Positions 57,056-64,000 of a DNA stretch of 64,000 bases are shown here, one piece after another. Each line of letters starts with the position of its first letter. The first letter of the stretch is position 1. The notes below the pieces were generated by a model. It worked only from the letters and a program-made list of their open reading frames with translations, made no database searches and was not told the DNA's origin. The DNA lies in assembly GCA_046533895.1 (NCBI GenBank), contig JAWDOK010000001.1:124001-188000 (forward strand), read 5' to 3'. The position numbers and the translations under genes were made by a program. Source of the stretch: Acidianus hospitalis. Its GTDB lineage: Archaea > Thermoproteota > Thermoprotei_A > Sulfolobales > Sulfolobaceae.

Positions 57056-57530
57056 CTTTCTTAAATACGATTTCTAGGACTCCGTTCTTATAGGTGGCCT
57101 TTGCAGAATTTTCGTCTACCTCTGTTGGTAATTCTATTTCTTTATAGTACTTCTTATCTCCTTCTTGTGCTGATAATATCAAAGTTTTGCCATTAAGTCT
57201 TACCTTAATATTGTTCTTATCCACTCCTGGAACTTCTGCTACTACTCTGACTTCATCGCCTTTTTCTATAACATCAACTAAAGGCTCTCTTTCTTCACTT
57301 AATATTGGCTTGCTTCCTAGTCTTTTTACATTACCGAATTCTTCTATTATTGGCTTTCCGTCTGGTCCTATTGTCATACTAAAACCATAAACATAAGGAC
57401 CGAAAGTCTTTACTTCACCTTTACCTGCTGCTTTAAAGAACTCCTTCTCTAATTCTTCAAATTCCTCTTCCATCTGCCTTATCATTTCGTCAAAATAATC
57501 AAATATATCACCTTTTTTCTTTGAGGGCAT
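57018..57530 (-). CDS. hsp20: Small heat-shock protein Hsp20
   Basis: A 170-residue alpha-crystallin-type chaperone. The N-terminal part is helical and acidic (FDEMIRQMEEEFEELEKEF), the alpha-crystallin domain spans about 75-160 (VIEKGDEVRVVAEVPGV), and the end carries the IxI-type EIKIE. The ATG at 57530 is chosen: the upstream extension to 57692 overlaps the epimerase gene. TATA-like ATATATATTT lies about 10-20 nt before the ATG. The 3' end overlaps ZPR1 by 38 bp. Confidence 0.93.
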   Translation of the reverse strand: MPSKKKGDIFDYFDEMIRQMEEEFEELEKEFFKAAGKGEVKTFGPYVYGFSMTIGPDGKPIIEEFGNVKRLGSKPILSEEREPLVDVIEKGDEVRVVAEVPGVDKNNIKVRLNGKTLILSAQEGDKKYYKEIELPTEVDENSAKATYKNGVLEIVFKKAKVESGKEIKIE

Positions 57531-57648
57531 TTTTGATCCAAATATATATTCTCCACGTGAAGATTTAAAATTTACTAGGTAAATCTGAGATTTTAACTGA
57601 GTAAAAGATATTTGGAAATGTTTATACTTAACAGATAAAGCTCTTAAA

Positions 57649-58071
57649 TTAATACCTCTCTTGAACGAGCTCGAGTAGTACACCCATAACACTTTTAGGA
57701 TGGACGAATGCTACTAGATGACCTCTTGCACCAGGTCTAGGTTGCTTATCTACTAGTTGTAAACCTTTTGCTGATAAATCTTCTAATGCTTTATTTATGT
57801 CTTCAACTCTTATCGCTAAATGATGTAATCCTGGTCCTTTTGTTTTTAGAAATTTTGCTACAGTATTATTCATATCATCGTGATTTATCGGTTCTAAAAG
57901 CTCTACTGCAGATTCTCCATTTTTACCAACCATAAAAGCTACCTTTATTCCTCTATCTTTCAATTCCTCCTTATCTATTAATTTCATTCCTAAGTTTTTC
58001 TCATAAAAATCTATTGCTTTATCTATGTTTTCAACCACTATGCCTATATGGTCTATAGTTTGAGTTTCCAT
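57649..58071 (-). CDS. mce: Methylmalonyl-CoA epimerase
   Basis: A 140-residue glyoxalase-fold protein that interconverts (R)- and (S)-methylmalonyl-CoA. DHIGIVVENIDKAIDFYEKN begins the first module, LHHLAIRVEDINKAL the second, and the metal ligands His and Glu (GARGHLVAFV, VLLELVQE) are in place. It is divergent from the mutase gene (58158), so both share an AT-rich regulatory gap of about 86 nt. It supports the 3HP/4HB carbon-fixation cycle. Confidence 0.95.
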   Translation of the reverse strand: METQTIDHIGIVVENIDKAIDFYEKNLGMKLIDKEELKDRGIKVAFMVGKNGESAVELLEPINHDDMNNTVAKFLKTKGPGLHHLAIRVEDINKALEDLSAKGLQLVDKQPRPGARGHLVAFVHPKSVMGVLLELVQERY

Positions 58072-58157
58072 GGTCTATTATACTCATTTTAATTTATAAA
58101 TTTGATTAAAAAGCAAAGGTTTTATAGTGTTTAAACAATTAGATATTGGGTATTATC

Positions 58158-59813
58158 ATGGATATAGACGAGAAAATTAAGGAATGGAACAATCTTTATA
58201 CCAGCTGGATAGCAAAAAGAAAGGAAAGAAAGCAAAAATTTGTAACACCTTCTGGAATAGAGGTGAAGCCTCTTTATACGCCCCTAGATTTAAAAGGTAA
58301 TTATGTGGACAAGATAGGCTTTCCTGGAATGTATCCTTTCACTAGGGGAATTTATCCTAATATGTACAGAGGAAGAATATGGACAATAAGACAATATGCA
58401 GGTTTCGGTTCTGCAGAAGATACCAATTTAAGGTTTAGAAAACTATTAGAAGCAGGACAAACAGGGCTTAGCATGGCTTTTGACTTACCTACTCAATTGG
58501 GTTTAGATCCAGATCAAGAATTAGCCTTCACGGAAGTAGGTGTAGTCGGCGTTTCAATGTTTCATTGGAAGGAAATGGATTTAGTGATGAATCAAATTCC
58601 TATGGATAAAGTAACTACTTCAATGACAATAAACGCTACTGCAATGGAATTAATGTCAATGTATATTGCTACAGCAGAAAGTAGGGGAATTGATAAAAAA
58701 GTCCTAGACGGAACAGTACAGAATGATATATTGAAGGAGTACATAGCCAGAAAGAATTTCATTTATCCGCCAGAGCCTTCCTTAAGGTATGCTATAGACT
58801 TAATTGAGTATTCTTATAAAAATATTCCAAAATGGCATCCAATTAGTATTAGTGGGTACCACATTAGAGAAGCTGGAGCGGATGCAGTGCTAGAAGTAGC
58901 ATTTACTTTAGCTGATGGAATTGAGTATGTTAGAAAAACTTTAGAGAGAGGAATAAACGTAGATGACTTTGCTCCTACGTTGTCTTTCTTCTTTGCAGGT
59001 TATACTAACATTTTTGAAGAAGTTGCAAAATTTAGGGCCGCTAGAAGAATGTGGGCTAAAATTATGAAAGAATGGTTCAATGCTAAAAAACCAGATTCGA
59101 TGACATTGAAGTTTCATACACAAACAGGAGGTGCAGAATTAACAGCACAGCAGCCAGAAATTAATATTATCAGAACTACTCTTCAAGCTTTAGCGGCAGT
59201 CTTAGGTGGCACTCAAAGTCTACATGTAAATTCATACGATGAAGCTTTAGCTTTACCAAGCGAAAAGGCGGCGAAGATAGCAATTAGGGTTCAACAAATA
59301 ATAGCTTACGAGAGTGGGGCTACCGAGACTGTGGATCCATTAGCAGGATCCTATTATATTGAATGGTTGACAGATGAGATAGAAGAAAGAGCTTGGAAAG
59401 TTATTGATAATATTGAAAAAATGGGTGGAATGCTTAAGGCTATTGAAAGAGGATATCCTCAGGCCGAAATAGCTGAGAGTTCTTATAGGCTCCAGAAGAG
59501 GATAGAAGAAGGAGATATAATAAAAGTTGGGGTTAACTTCGCTTATGAGTCCGATTGGATAGGAACTACTGAGATATTTAGAGTAAATCCTGCAGTAAGG
59601 GAGAGAGTAATTACTAGATTAAAGCAATACAAGGAAAATAGAGACAATATTAAATGGAAGGATAGCCTAGAGAAGCTAAGGAAAGCTGCTGAAGGAAATG
59701 ATAACCTATTCCCATATATTTTAGATGCTATAAAGGCTGGGGCAACTGTAGGCGAAATAAGTTCTGTACTTAGAGAAGTGTGGGGAGAATATAAAGAGCC
59801 AATTATTTTCTAA
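58158..59813 (+). CDS. Methylmalonyl-CoA mutase, large catalytic subunit
   Basis: About 551 residues forming the catalytic barrel of a two-subunit mutase (the B12-binding small subunit would be encoded elsewhere). Typical stretches are YPFTRGIYPNMYRGR, MAFDLPTQLGLDPD, FAGYTNIFEEVAKFRAARRM and HTQTGGAELTAQQP. It rearranges methylmalonyl-CoA to succinyl-CoA. The ATG at 58158 is preferred to a TTG four codons upstream. The 3' end overlaps the phosphoribosyltransferase gene by 11 bp. Confidence 0.95.
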   Translation: MDIDEKIKEWNNLYTSWIAKRKERKQKFVTPSGIEVKPLYTPLDLKGNYVDKIGFPGMYPFTRGIYPNMYRGRIWTIRQYAGFGSAEDTNLRFRKLLEAGQTGLSMAFDLPTQLGLDPDQELAFTEVGVVGVSMFHWKEMDLVMNQIPMDKVTTSMTINATAMELMSMYIATAESRGIDKKVLDGTVQNDILKEYIARKNFIYPPEPSLRYAIDLIEYSYKNIPKWHPISISGYHIREAGADAVLEVAFTLADGIEYVRKTLERGINVDDFAPTLSFFFAGYTNIFEEVAKFRAARRMWAKIMKEWFNAKKPDSMTLKFHTQTGGAELTAQQPEINIIRTTLQALAAVLGGTQSLHVNSYDEALALPSEKAAKIAIRVQQIIAYESGATETVDPLAGSYYIEWLTDEIEERAWKVIDNIEKMGGMLKAIERGYPQAEIAESSYRLQKRIEEGDIIKVGVNFAYESDWIGTTEIFRVNPAVRERVITRLKQYKENRDNIKWKDSLEKLRKAAEGNDNLFPYILDAIKAGATVGEISSVLREVWGEYKEPIIF

Positions 59814-60324
59814 TAAAGCTCTTGAGGAATCTATCCTTATTTTTTACTGGAATTTCATTATGCTCTCTTACAGCTTCCCATTTATCCCAGGGGAATACAA
59901 TCCATTTGTCTACTACCTTATCGTAATAATCTGGGTATTTTTTAGACCAAGGTTTAACGTAAATAGTTGCAGACCTTATATTTTGTGGGTTAAATAGCTC
60001 TATAACTCTAGATACAGCAGACAGAGTTTCTCCAGTATCCGAAACGTCGTCTACTATTAGGACATTTTTATTCTCTAGATCGTCAACGTAAATTGCTTTT
60101 AAAGTAGGTTTAGGTTGTGTTTTTCCTACTTCTTTGTAAAATTTTATTTCTATATATTTTATGTTTTTTATTCCAATTATATCTGAAATTAACTTTGCTG
60201 GAATTACTCCTCCAGTTAATATGGCTACAATAACATCAGGGTTATAATCTTTGATAATTTTTTCACTTACGTTAAATATACTATCTTCTATATCATCCCA
60301 CGATGGAATAAAATACTCAACCAT
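59803..60324 (-). CDS. Purine-type phosphoribosyltransferase
   Basis: A 173-residue type I PRTase. The PRPP-binding motif is VLIVDDVSDTGETLSAV, with an aromatic hood near KPWSKKYPDYY and a C-terminal PWDKWE typical of guanine/xanthine phosphoribosyltransferases (Gpt-like). It converts guanine, hypoxanthine or xanthine to the nucleotide. It overlaps the downstream end of the mutase gene and follows the phosphodiesterase gene with an 8-nt overlap, so the two are translationally coupled. Confidence 0.85.
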   Translation of the reverse strand: MVEYFIPSWDDIEDSIFNVSEKIIKDYNPDVIVAILTGGVIPAKLISDIIGIKNIKYIEIKFYKEVGKTQPKPTLKAIYVDDLENKNVLIVDDVSDTGETLSAVSRVIELFNPQNIRSATIYVKPWSKKYPDYYDKVVDKWIVFPWDKWEAVREHNEIPVKNKDRFLKSFIRK

Positions 60325-61423
60325 TAATCATCACCAGAGGAATTTCAAATTCTTCTTGTAGAAGACCTCCATGATGACCCTTCAATTTACCATATTCTCC
60401 GTTCTCTTTATAATCGAAAATATAAGCAGTATTATCAAGAGGAACTGCAATGTAATCTGGTAACTCTACATTACCTATTCTTCCAAAGAGAGTTGGAAAC
60501 TCATCTTTAGTAAATACTCTAAGATTAAACCTATGGTATAAGTATGTTTTCATATCATATCTACTTTTTAAGAATAGTGCTCTAGAATCTCCATAAGGAG
60601 GAATTTCTAGCATACTAAGAAATTCTTTATCATCTTTCACATTAACGTTATTTGCAACTTCAACATGTCCATGATCTGCGGTTATTACTATAGTATAATT
60701 TCCTACGTTGGCTAATTTTGTTGAAACACTATAAACGCTCTCAAATATTTCTCTTGCAGCATTTAAGGTTGGTTCTGCATAAGGCCCATATTTATGCGCT
60801 AATGTATCTACGTCTGGAATATAAAGATAAATGAAATCATAAGAGTTCTGTTGTAGAACTTGAGAGAAAGCATATATAGCGTCCCATATGTCTGTGTATT
60901 CCTTTGTTTCAGAAGTTTTGCCGTGAGTAGCATTACTAAATTGAGTATTACTTATTCCCTTGGGGACTATCTCTATGGTTTTCCTTTCTTTAACTTCAGC
61001 TAAATAGCTTTTTACTTCAGGAAAAGCTTTCTCAAAGGGCACAGCTTCTTGAATGGAATCTCTTTCATCTATTGATGGATGCGTATATTTTAGCGTATTT
61101 ATTATTCCTCCAAGCCTTTTAACAAAAGTATTATACCCCAAAATTCCGTGCTCTCCAGGAGTTAATGCGGTGAATAGTGTAGTTAAAACAGTTGAAGTTG
61201 TTGAAGGAAAAACTGTTTGGAATTTTTCTGCCTCTTTCTTTACTACTCCTGCTCTGTTCATTATATTCCATCCAAATCCGTCAAGAAGAACTAAAGCCAA
61301 CCTTTTTCCAGTGATATTAAGTTTGCTTAAGCAGTTCCTCTTTACTCCTAGAAAATCAGCTATTCCGCAAGCTAGCGAATAAATGTTCTTCTCGTAGTTT
61401 GGCAGTTCTAAACTCATATGCAT
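60317..61423 (-). CDS. Alkaline phosphatase superfamily phosphodiesterase
   Basis: About 368 residues. The metal and nucleophile region is LALVLLDGFGWN, FPSTTSTVLTTLFTALTPGEHG contains the Thr nucleophile, and later ligands are IPDVDTLAHKYGP and ITADHGH. It belongs to the nucleotide-pyrophosphatase/phosphodiesterase branch; the substrate is unknown. There is no signal peptide, so it is cytosolic. The start is taken at 61423 (61417 also possible) because the longer ORF runs under the divergent mini-gene at 61458. It is coupled with the PRTase gene. Confidence 0.8.
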   Translation of the reverse strand: MHMSLELPNYEKNIYSLACGIADFLGVKRNCLSKLNITGKRLALVLLDGFGWNIMNRAGVVKKEAEKFQTVFPSTTSTVLTTLFTALTPGEHGILGYNTFVKRLGGIINTLKYTHPSIDERDSIQEAVPFEKAFPEVKSYLAEVKERKTIEIVPKGISNTQFSNATHGKTSETKEYTDIWDAIYAFSQVLQQNSYDFIYLYIPDVDTLAHKYGPYAEPTLNAAREIFESVYSVSTKLANVGNYTIVITADHGHVEVANNVNVKDDKEFLSMLEIPPYGDSRALFLKSRYDMKTYLYHRFNLRVFTKDEFPTLFGRIGNVELPDYIAVPLDNTAYIFDYKENGEYGKLKGHHGGLLQEEFEIPLVMING

Positions 61424-61457
61424 AATCTTAATAATATCCTTATAAAATAACTGGTAA

Positions 61458-61565
61458 ATGGAAGAGATTCTATTATATGGCGCTATAATTGCAATAATAT
61501 TAGCAGGCATTGGAGCGGGATTATCAATATTAACTTGGTTTATAAGAAGAAAGTATCATGTATGA
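61458..61565 (+). CDS. 35-residue membrane mini-protein
   Basis: The ATG at 61458 opens 35 codons ending in TGA, overlapping the next gene's ATG by 8 nt. One strong membrane helix (LYGAIIAIILAGIGAGLSI) is followed by a basic tail (FIRRKYHV). The tight overlap implies translational coupling with the FAD oxidoreductase, perhaps as a membrane anchor. The small size keeps confidence moderate. Confidence 0.5.
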   Translation: MEEILLYGAIIAIILAGIGAGLSILTWFIRRKYHV

Positions 61566-63108
61566 TGTTATAATAGTTGGTGGAGGACATAACGGTTTAG
61601 TGACAGCGAATTATCTAGCTAGAGAAGGATTAAAAGTAGCCGTGTTTGAAAGAAGAGAAATAGTAGGCGGTGCATCGGTAACTGAAGAATTATGGCCTGG
61701 AATAAAGGTATCTACTGGAGCTTACGTTCTTAGTTTGCTTAGGCCTAAAATTATTGAAGATTTACAATTAAAAAAGTTTGGGCTGAAAGTTTATACTAAA
61801 GATCCGGGATTATTCGTGCCTTTTGAGAACGGTAAAAAACTTTATATATGGTCTGATATAAAAAAGACGCAGAAGGAAATAGAAAAGTTCTCTAAAAATG
61901 ATGCAAAAAACTATGAAAAATGGGTAAAATTTTGGGACCCACTTTATGATCTAGCTGATTTACTTATGCTCTCTCCACCGGTGAATTTATCAAATATTGA
62001 TGAGCTTTTAAGCCTTTTAAAGAGCGTTAAGATAGATGAAGACACTGCATTATCTATTGCTAGAACATTTGTAACTGATGGAAAAAGCTTGCTTTCAGAA
62101 TTTTTCGAGTCAGATGAAGTAATTTCTGCCTTAATAGAAGATGCGGTAGTTGGAACTTATGCGTCACCTTCTATGCCTGGAACCGCGTACGTGCTAGCTC
62201 ATCACGTTATAGGCGAAGTTAATGGAATAAAAGGTGCATGGGGGTACGTTGAAGGAGGAATGGGCGGAGTTACTCAAGCTTTGAAAAAAGCTGCAGAAAG
62301 TGTTGGAGTAGATATTTTTGAATCTTCTCCGGTGGATGAAATACTAGTCGATAAGGGAGAAGTTAAAGGCGTAAAATTAAGCTCAGGAAAAGTAATTGAA
62401 TCTAAAATTGTTGTTTCAAACGCAGATCCTAAGACTACGTTCCTTAAATTGCTTAAGAATGCTGAAGTTGACGATGAATTAATTAGAAGAATAAGGTCTT
62501 TGAAAACTACTGGAGTTTCCTTTAAAATAGTTGGCTATTCCGAGGAATTGCCTGACTTTGGAAATGGAAAATCATTATCACCAGAACATATAGCCTCCGA
62601 GTTAATAATGCCTAGCACTGAATATATAGAGAAAGCTTACTTAGATGCTAAAGTATTAGGGTACTCCAGAGAACCATGGCTTTCAATAAATATACAATCT
62701 TCTGTAGATCCTACCGTCGCCCCTCCAGGAAAGTTTTCTATTTCAATTTTTGGTCAGTACTTGCCTTATAATAAAAAATTGGACGAAATTAAAGATAAAA
62801 TAGCTGAGATAACTTTTGATAAAATTAGGGAATTCGCTCCTAACTTTAAACTAGCTAAGTATGAGGTACTAACTCCTTTAGATATTGAAAGGAGATTTGG
62901 AATATGGGAAGGTAATATATTTCATTTAGATATGACTTCAGACCAGCTTTATGTATTTAGGCCAACGATAGGCTTAAGTAATTATTCTACTCCTATCAAG
63001 GGATTGTATTTGTGCGGTTCTGGAACCCATCCTGGTGGAGGCGTTACTGGTGCTCCAGGGTATAATGCTGCCATGAAAATTTTGTCAGACCTAAAGAAAA
63101 GAAAGTAA
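61558..63108 (+). CDS. Phytoene-desaturase-like FAD oxidoreductase
   Basis: A 516-residue NAD(P)/FAD-dependent oxidoreductase of the phytoene-desaturase type. The N-terminal motif is VIIVGGGHNGLVTANYLARE followed by GGASVTEE. The C-terminal motif GLYLCGSGTHPGGGVTGAPG is typical of this subgroup, which includes pyridine nucleotide-disulfide oxidoreductase domain 2-like proteins. The substrate is unknown; carotenoid or prenyl lipid is possible. It is translationally coupled to the upstream membrane mini-protein. Confidence 0.85.
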   Translation: MYDVIIVGGGHNGLVTANYLAREGLKVAVFERREIVGGASVTEELWPGIKVSTGAYVLSLLRPKIIEDLQLKKFGLKVYTKDPGLFVPFENGKKLYIWSDIKKTQKEIEKFSKNDAKNYEKWVKFWDPLYDLADLLMLSPPVNLSNIDELLSLLKSVKIDEDTALSIARTFVTDGKSLLSEFFESDEVISALIEDAVVGTYASPSMPGTAYVLAHHVIGEVNGIKGAWGYVEGGMGGVTQALKKAAESVGVDIFESSPVDEILVDKGEVKGVKLSSGKVIESKIVVSNADPKTTFLKLLKNAEVDDELIRRIRSLKTTGVSFKIVGYSEELPDFGNGKSLSPEHIASELIMPSTEYIEKAYLDAKVLGYSREPWLSINIQSSVDPTVAPPGKFSISIFGQYLPYNKKLDEIKDKIAEITFDKIREFAPNFKLAKYEVLTPLDIERRFGIWEGNIFHLDMTSDQLYVFRPTIGLSNYSTPIKGLYLCGSGTHPGGGVTGAPGYNAAMKILSDLKKRK

Positions 63109-63164
63109 AATTAATCTAATGTAGTCTTAAATAGATGCGAAGAGAAGTATTTTATTGATAACTC

Positions 63165-64000
63165 ATGAACTTAAGCTACACTTATGAGATCATCATACTT
63201 TTTATATTACTTTCTATAATTGGTATCATACTTATGGGGATATTTAAAAGATTTACTACTAATTTCATGACGAGCGATAAAGCCACGCAGTTACAACTTA
63301 AAGGTAAGAAGAAAGGAGAAGATGAAGAAAGGAAAATTAGTTGGAATGATATTGGAGGCTATGAAGATGTTAAGAAAGAGATAATAGAATATGTAGAATT
63401 TCCATTGAAAAATAAGGAATTAGCTTTAAAATATGGATTAAGACCTCCAAAAGGTATATTATTATTTGGGCCTCCTGGCTGTGGAAAAACTTTGATGATG
63501 AGGGCTTTGGCCAGTGATGCAAAGTTAAATTTCATATATGTTAACGTTAGCGATATAATGAGCAAGTGGTACGGCGAAAGCGAAGCCAGATTAAGGGAAT
63601 TGTTTGCCAACGCAAGAAAGAACGCTCCCTGTTTACTCTTCTTTGATGAGATAGATACAATAGGAACTAAAAGAGAAAGCCATACCGGAGATTCGGTTAC
63701 GCCTAGATTACTTTCATTAATGCTTTCAGAAATTGATGGGTTAAATAGTGAAGACGGAGTAATAATTGTTGGATCAACTAACGTTCCTCAACTTCTAGAT
63801 AAGGCGTTATTGAGGGCTGGAAGATTTGACAAATTAATTTACGTTGGTCCTCCAAATAAAGAAGCTAGAAAAGAAATTTTGAAGATACATTGTAAAAATA
63901 AGCCGCTAGCAGAGGACGTGGATTTAGACAAGATAGCAGATATGACAGAAAGATACAGCGGTGCCGACTTGGCAAACATATGTCAAGAAGCAGCTAGGAA
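63165..64000 (+). CDS. Membrane-anchored AAA ATPase, 3' end cut by window edge
   Basis: The ATG at 63165 opens at least 278 codons to the window end. The N-terminus has one membrane helix (EIIILFILLSIIGIILMGIF) followed by a charged linker. Then come Walker A FGPPGCGKTL, the pore-loop region SKWYGESEARLRELF, Walker B LLFFDEIDT, GSTNVPQLLD and the arginine finger LLRAGRFDK. This is a CDC48/FtsH/katanin-like AAA module. No protease domain is visible before the cut. It lies 56 nt after the FAD oxidoreductase. Confidence 0.88.
   Translation, partial: MNLSYTYEIIILFILLSIIGIILMGIFKRFTTNFMTSDKATQLQLKGKKKGEDEERKISWNDIGGYEDVKKEIIEYVEFPLKNKELALKYGLRPPKGILLFGPPGCGKTLMMRALASDAKLNFIYVNVSDIMSKWYGESEARLRELFANARKNAPCLLFFDEIDTIGTKRESHTGDSVTPRLLSLMLSEIDGLNSEDGVIIVGSTNVPQLLDKALLRAGRFDKLIYVGPPNKEARKEILKIHCKNKPLAEDVDLDKIADMTERYSGADLANICQEAAR

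Noticed and set aside
57531..57692. 54-residue N-terminal extension of Hsp20
   Set aside because: Overlaps the end of the epimerase gene, is unlike Hsp20 N-termini, and a better ATG with a nearby TATA-like box exists at 57530.

Overview
The window is AT-rich archaeal DNA from a member of the Sulfolobales. The best evidence is a Sul7d (Sso7d/Sac7d-type) chromatin protein, a Dpo4-type Y-family polymerase, an XPB/Bax1 pair, a methylmalonyl-CoA mutase and epimerase pair (expected for the 3-hydroxypropionate/4-hydroxybutyrate cycle), an intron-containing tRNA-Glu, and the remnant of an SSV-type virus integrase. The Sul7d sequence resembles those I remember from Acidianus, but I would not insist on a genus. 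Genes are tightly packed on both strands. Many start and stop codons overlap, and many convergent neighbours overlap at their 3' ends. Most start codons lie about 22-32 nt after a TATA-like box, as expected for leaderless mRNAs.

Layout. 1-1003: left arm with small unknown ORFs, ending in a frameshifted SSV-type int(N) fragment that abuts tRNA-Glu. This looks like the right border of a decayed integrated element that continues leftwards. 1004-1095: tRNA-Glu(UUC), minus strand, with a 17-nt intron in the D loop. 1096-1730: eroded DNA with a broken MFS-like N-terminus. 1731-6141: small unknown gene, CBS-pair protein, Zn alcohol dehydrogenase, 3-hydroxyacyl-CoA dehydrogenase and a PaaK-like CoA ligase. 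6193-16919: divergent glycogen locus. On the minus strand are a sugar nucleotidyltransferase, a GH15 enzyme and a debranching enzyme. On the plus strand are a GH57 enzyme and glycogen synthase, followed by a translationally linked tail of an unknown protein, a MoaD-like protein, a HEAT-like protein and an FAD oxidoreductase. 16980-20330: pyruvate kinase, GNAT, HTH regulator, ATP-cone protein, Sul7d and a candidate C/D box sRNA. 20556-25525: radical SAM protein, then the XPB-Bax1-HAD operon. 25602-36848: MBL hydrolase, VIT1/CCC1-like transporter with a tandem palindromic operator, amino-acid permease, a surface-protein/membrane-regulator operon, OsmC-like protein, MscS channel, HipA-like protein and an MFS transporter with a perfect 21-bp operator-like palindrome. 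36939-40307: two convergent substrate-binding-fold proteins without signal peptides, NadB and a Nudix hydrolase. 40299-45162: TIP49/RuvB-like ATPase, a well-formed C/D box sRNA candidate, PfkB kinase, Dpo4, an unknown protein and RtcA. 45149-50448: ADH plus divergent glutamine synthetase homologue, Trm5-like methyltransferase, a pseudo-amidohydrolase and an SIS protein. 50450-54934: TusA-like protein, SUMT (siroheme/cobalamin), YHS protein, CoxM/CoxS-type oxidoreductase subunits, MocA-like nucleotidyltransferase and two CoxG-like proteins. 54905-64000: GTPBP1-like GTPase, ZPR1, Hsp20, methylmalonyl-CoA epimerase/mutase, phosphoribosyltransferase, phosphodiesterase, phytoene-desaturase-like oxidoreductase, and a membrane-anchored AAA ATPase cut by the window end.

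How the genes work together. The glycogen locus supplies sugar-nucleotide formation, chain elongation, branch handling and degradation, with pyruvate kinase close by. The Cox-type medium and small subunits, MocA-like and CoxG-like genes point to a molybdenum-cytosine-dinucleotide aldehyde or CO-type hydroxylase whose large subunit is not in the window. The least explained items are the tRNA-linked integrase fossil with the D-loop intron, two candidate C/D sRNAs, the palindromic operators, a metal-ligand-less amidohydrolase, and a membrane-spanning winged-helix protein in an operon with a large repeat surface protein. I saw no CRISPR array, no intact insertion sequence and no rRNA.
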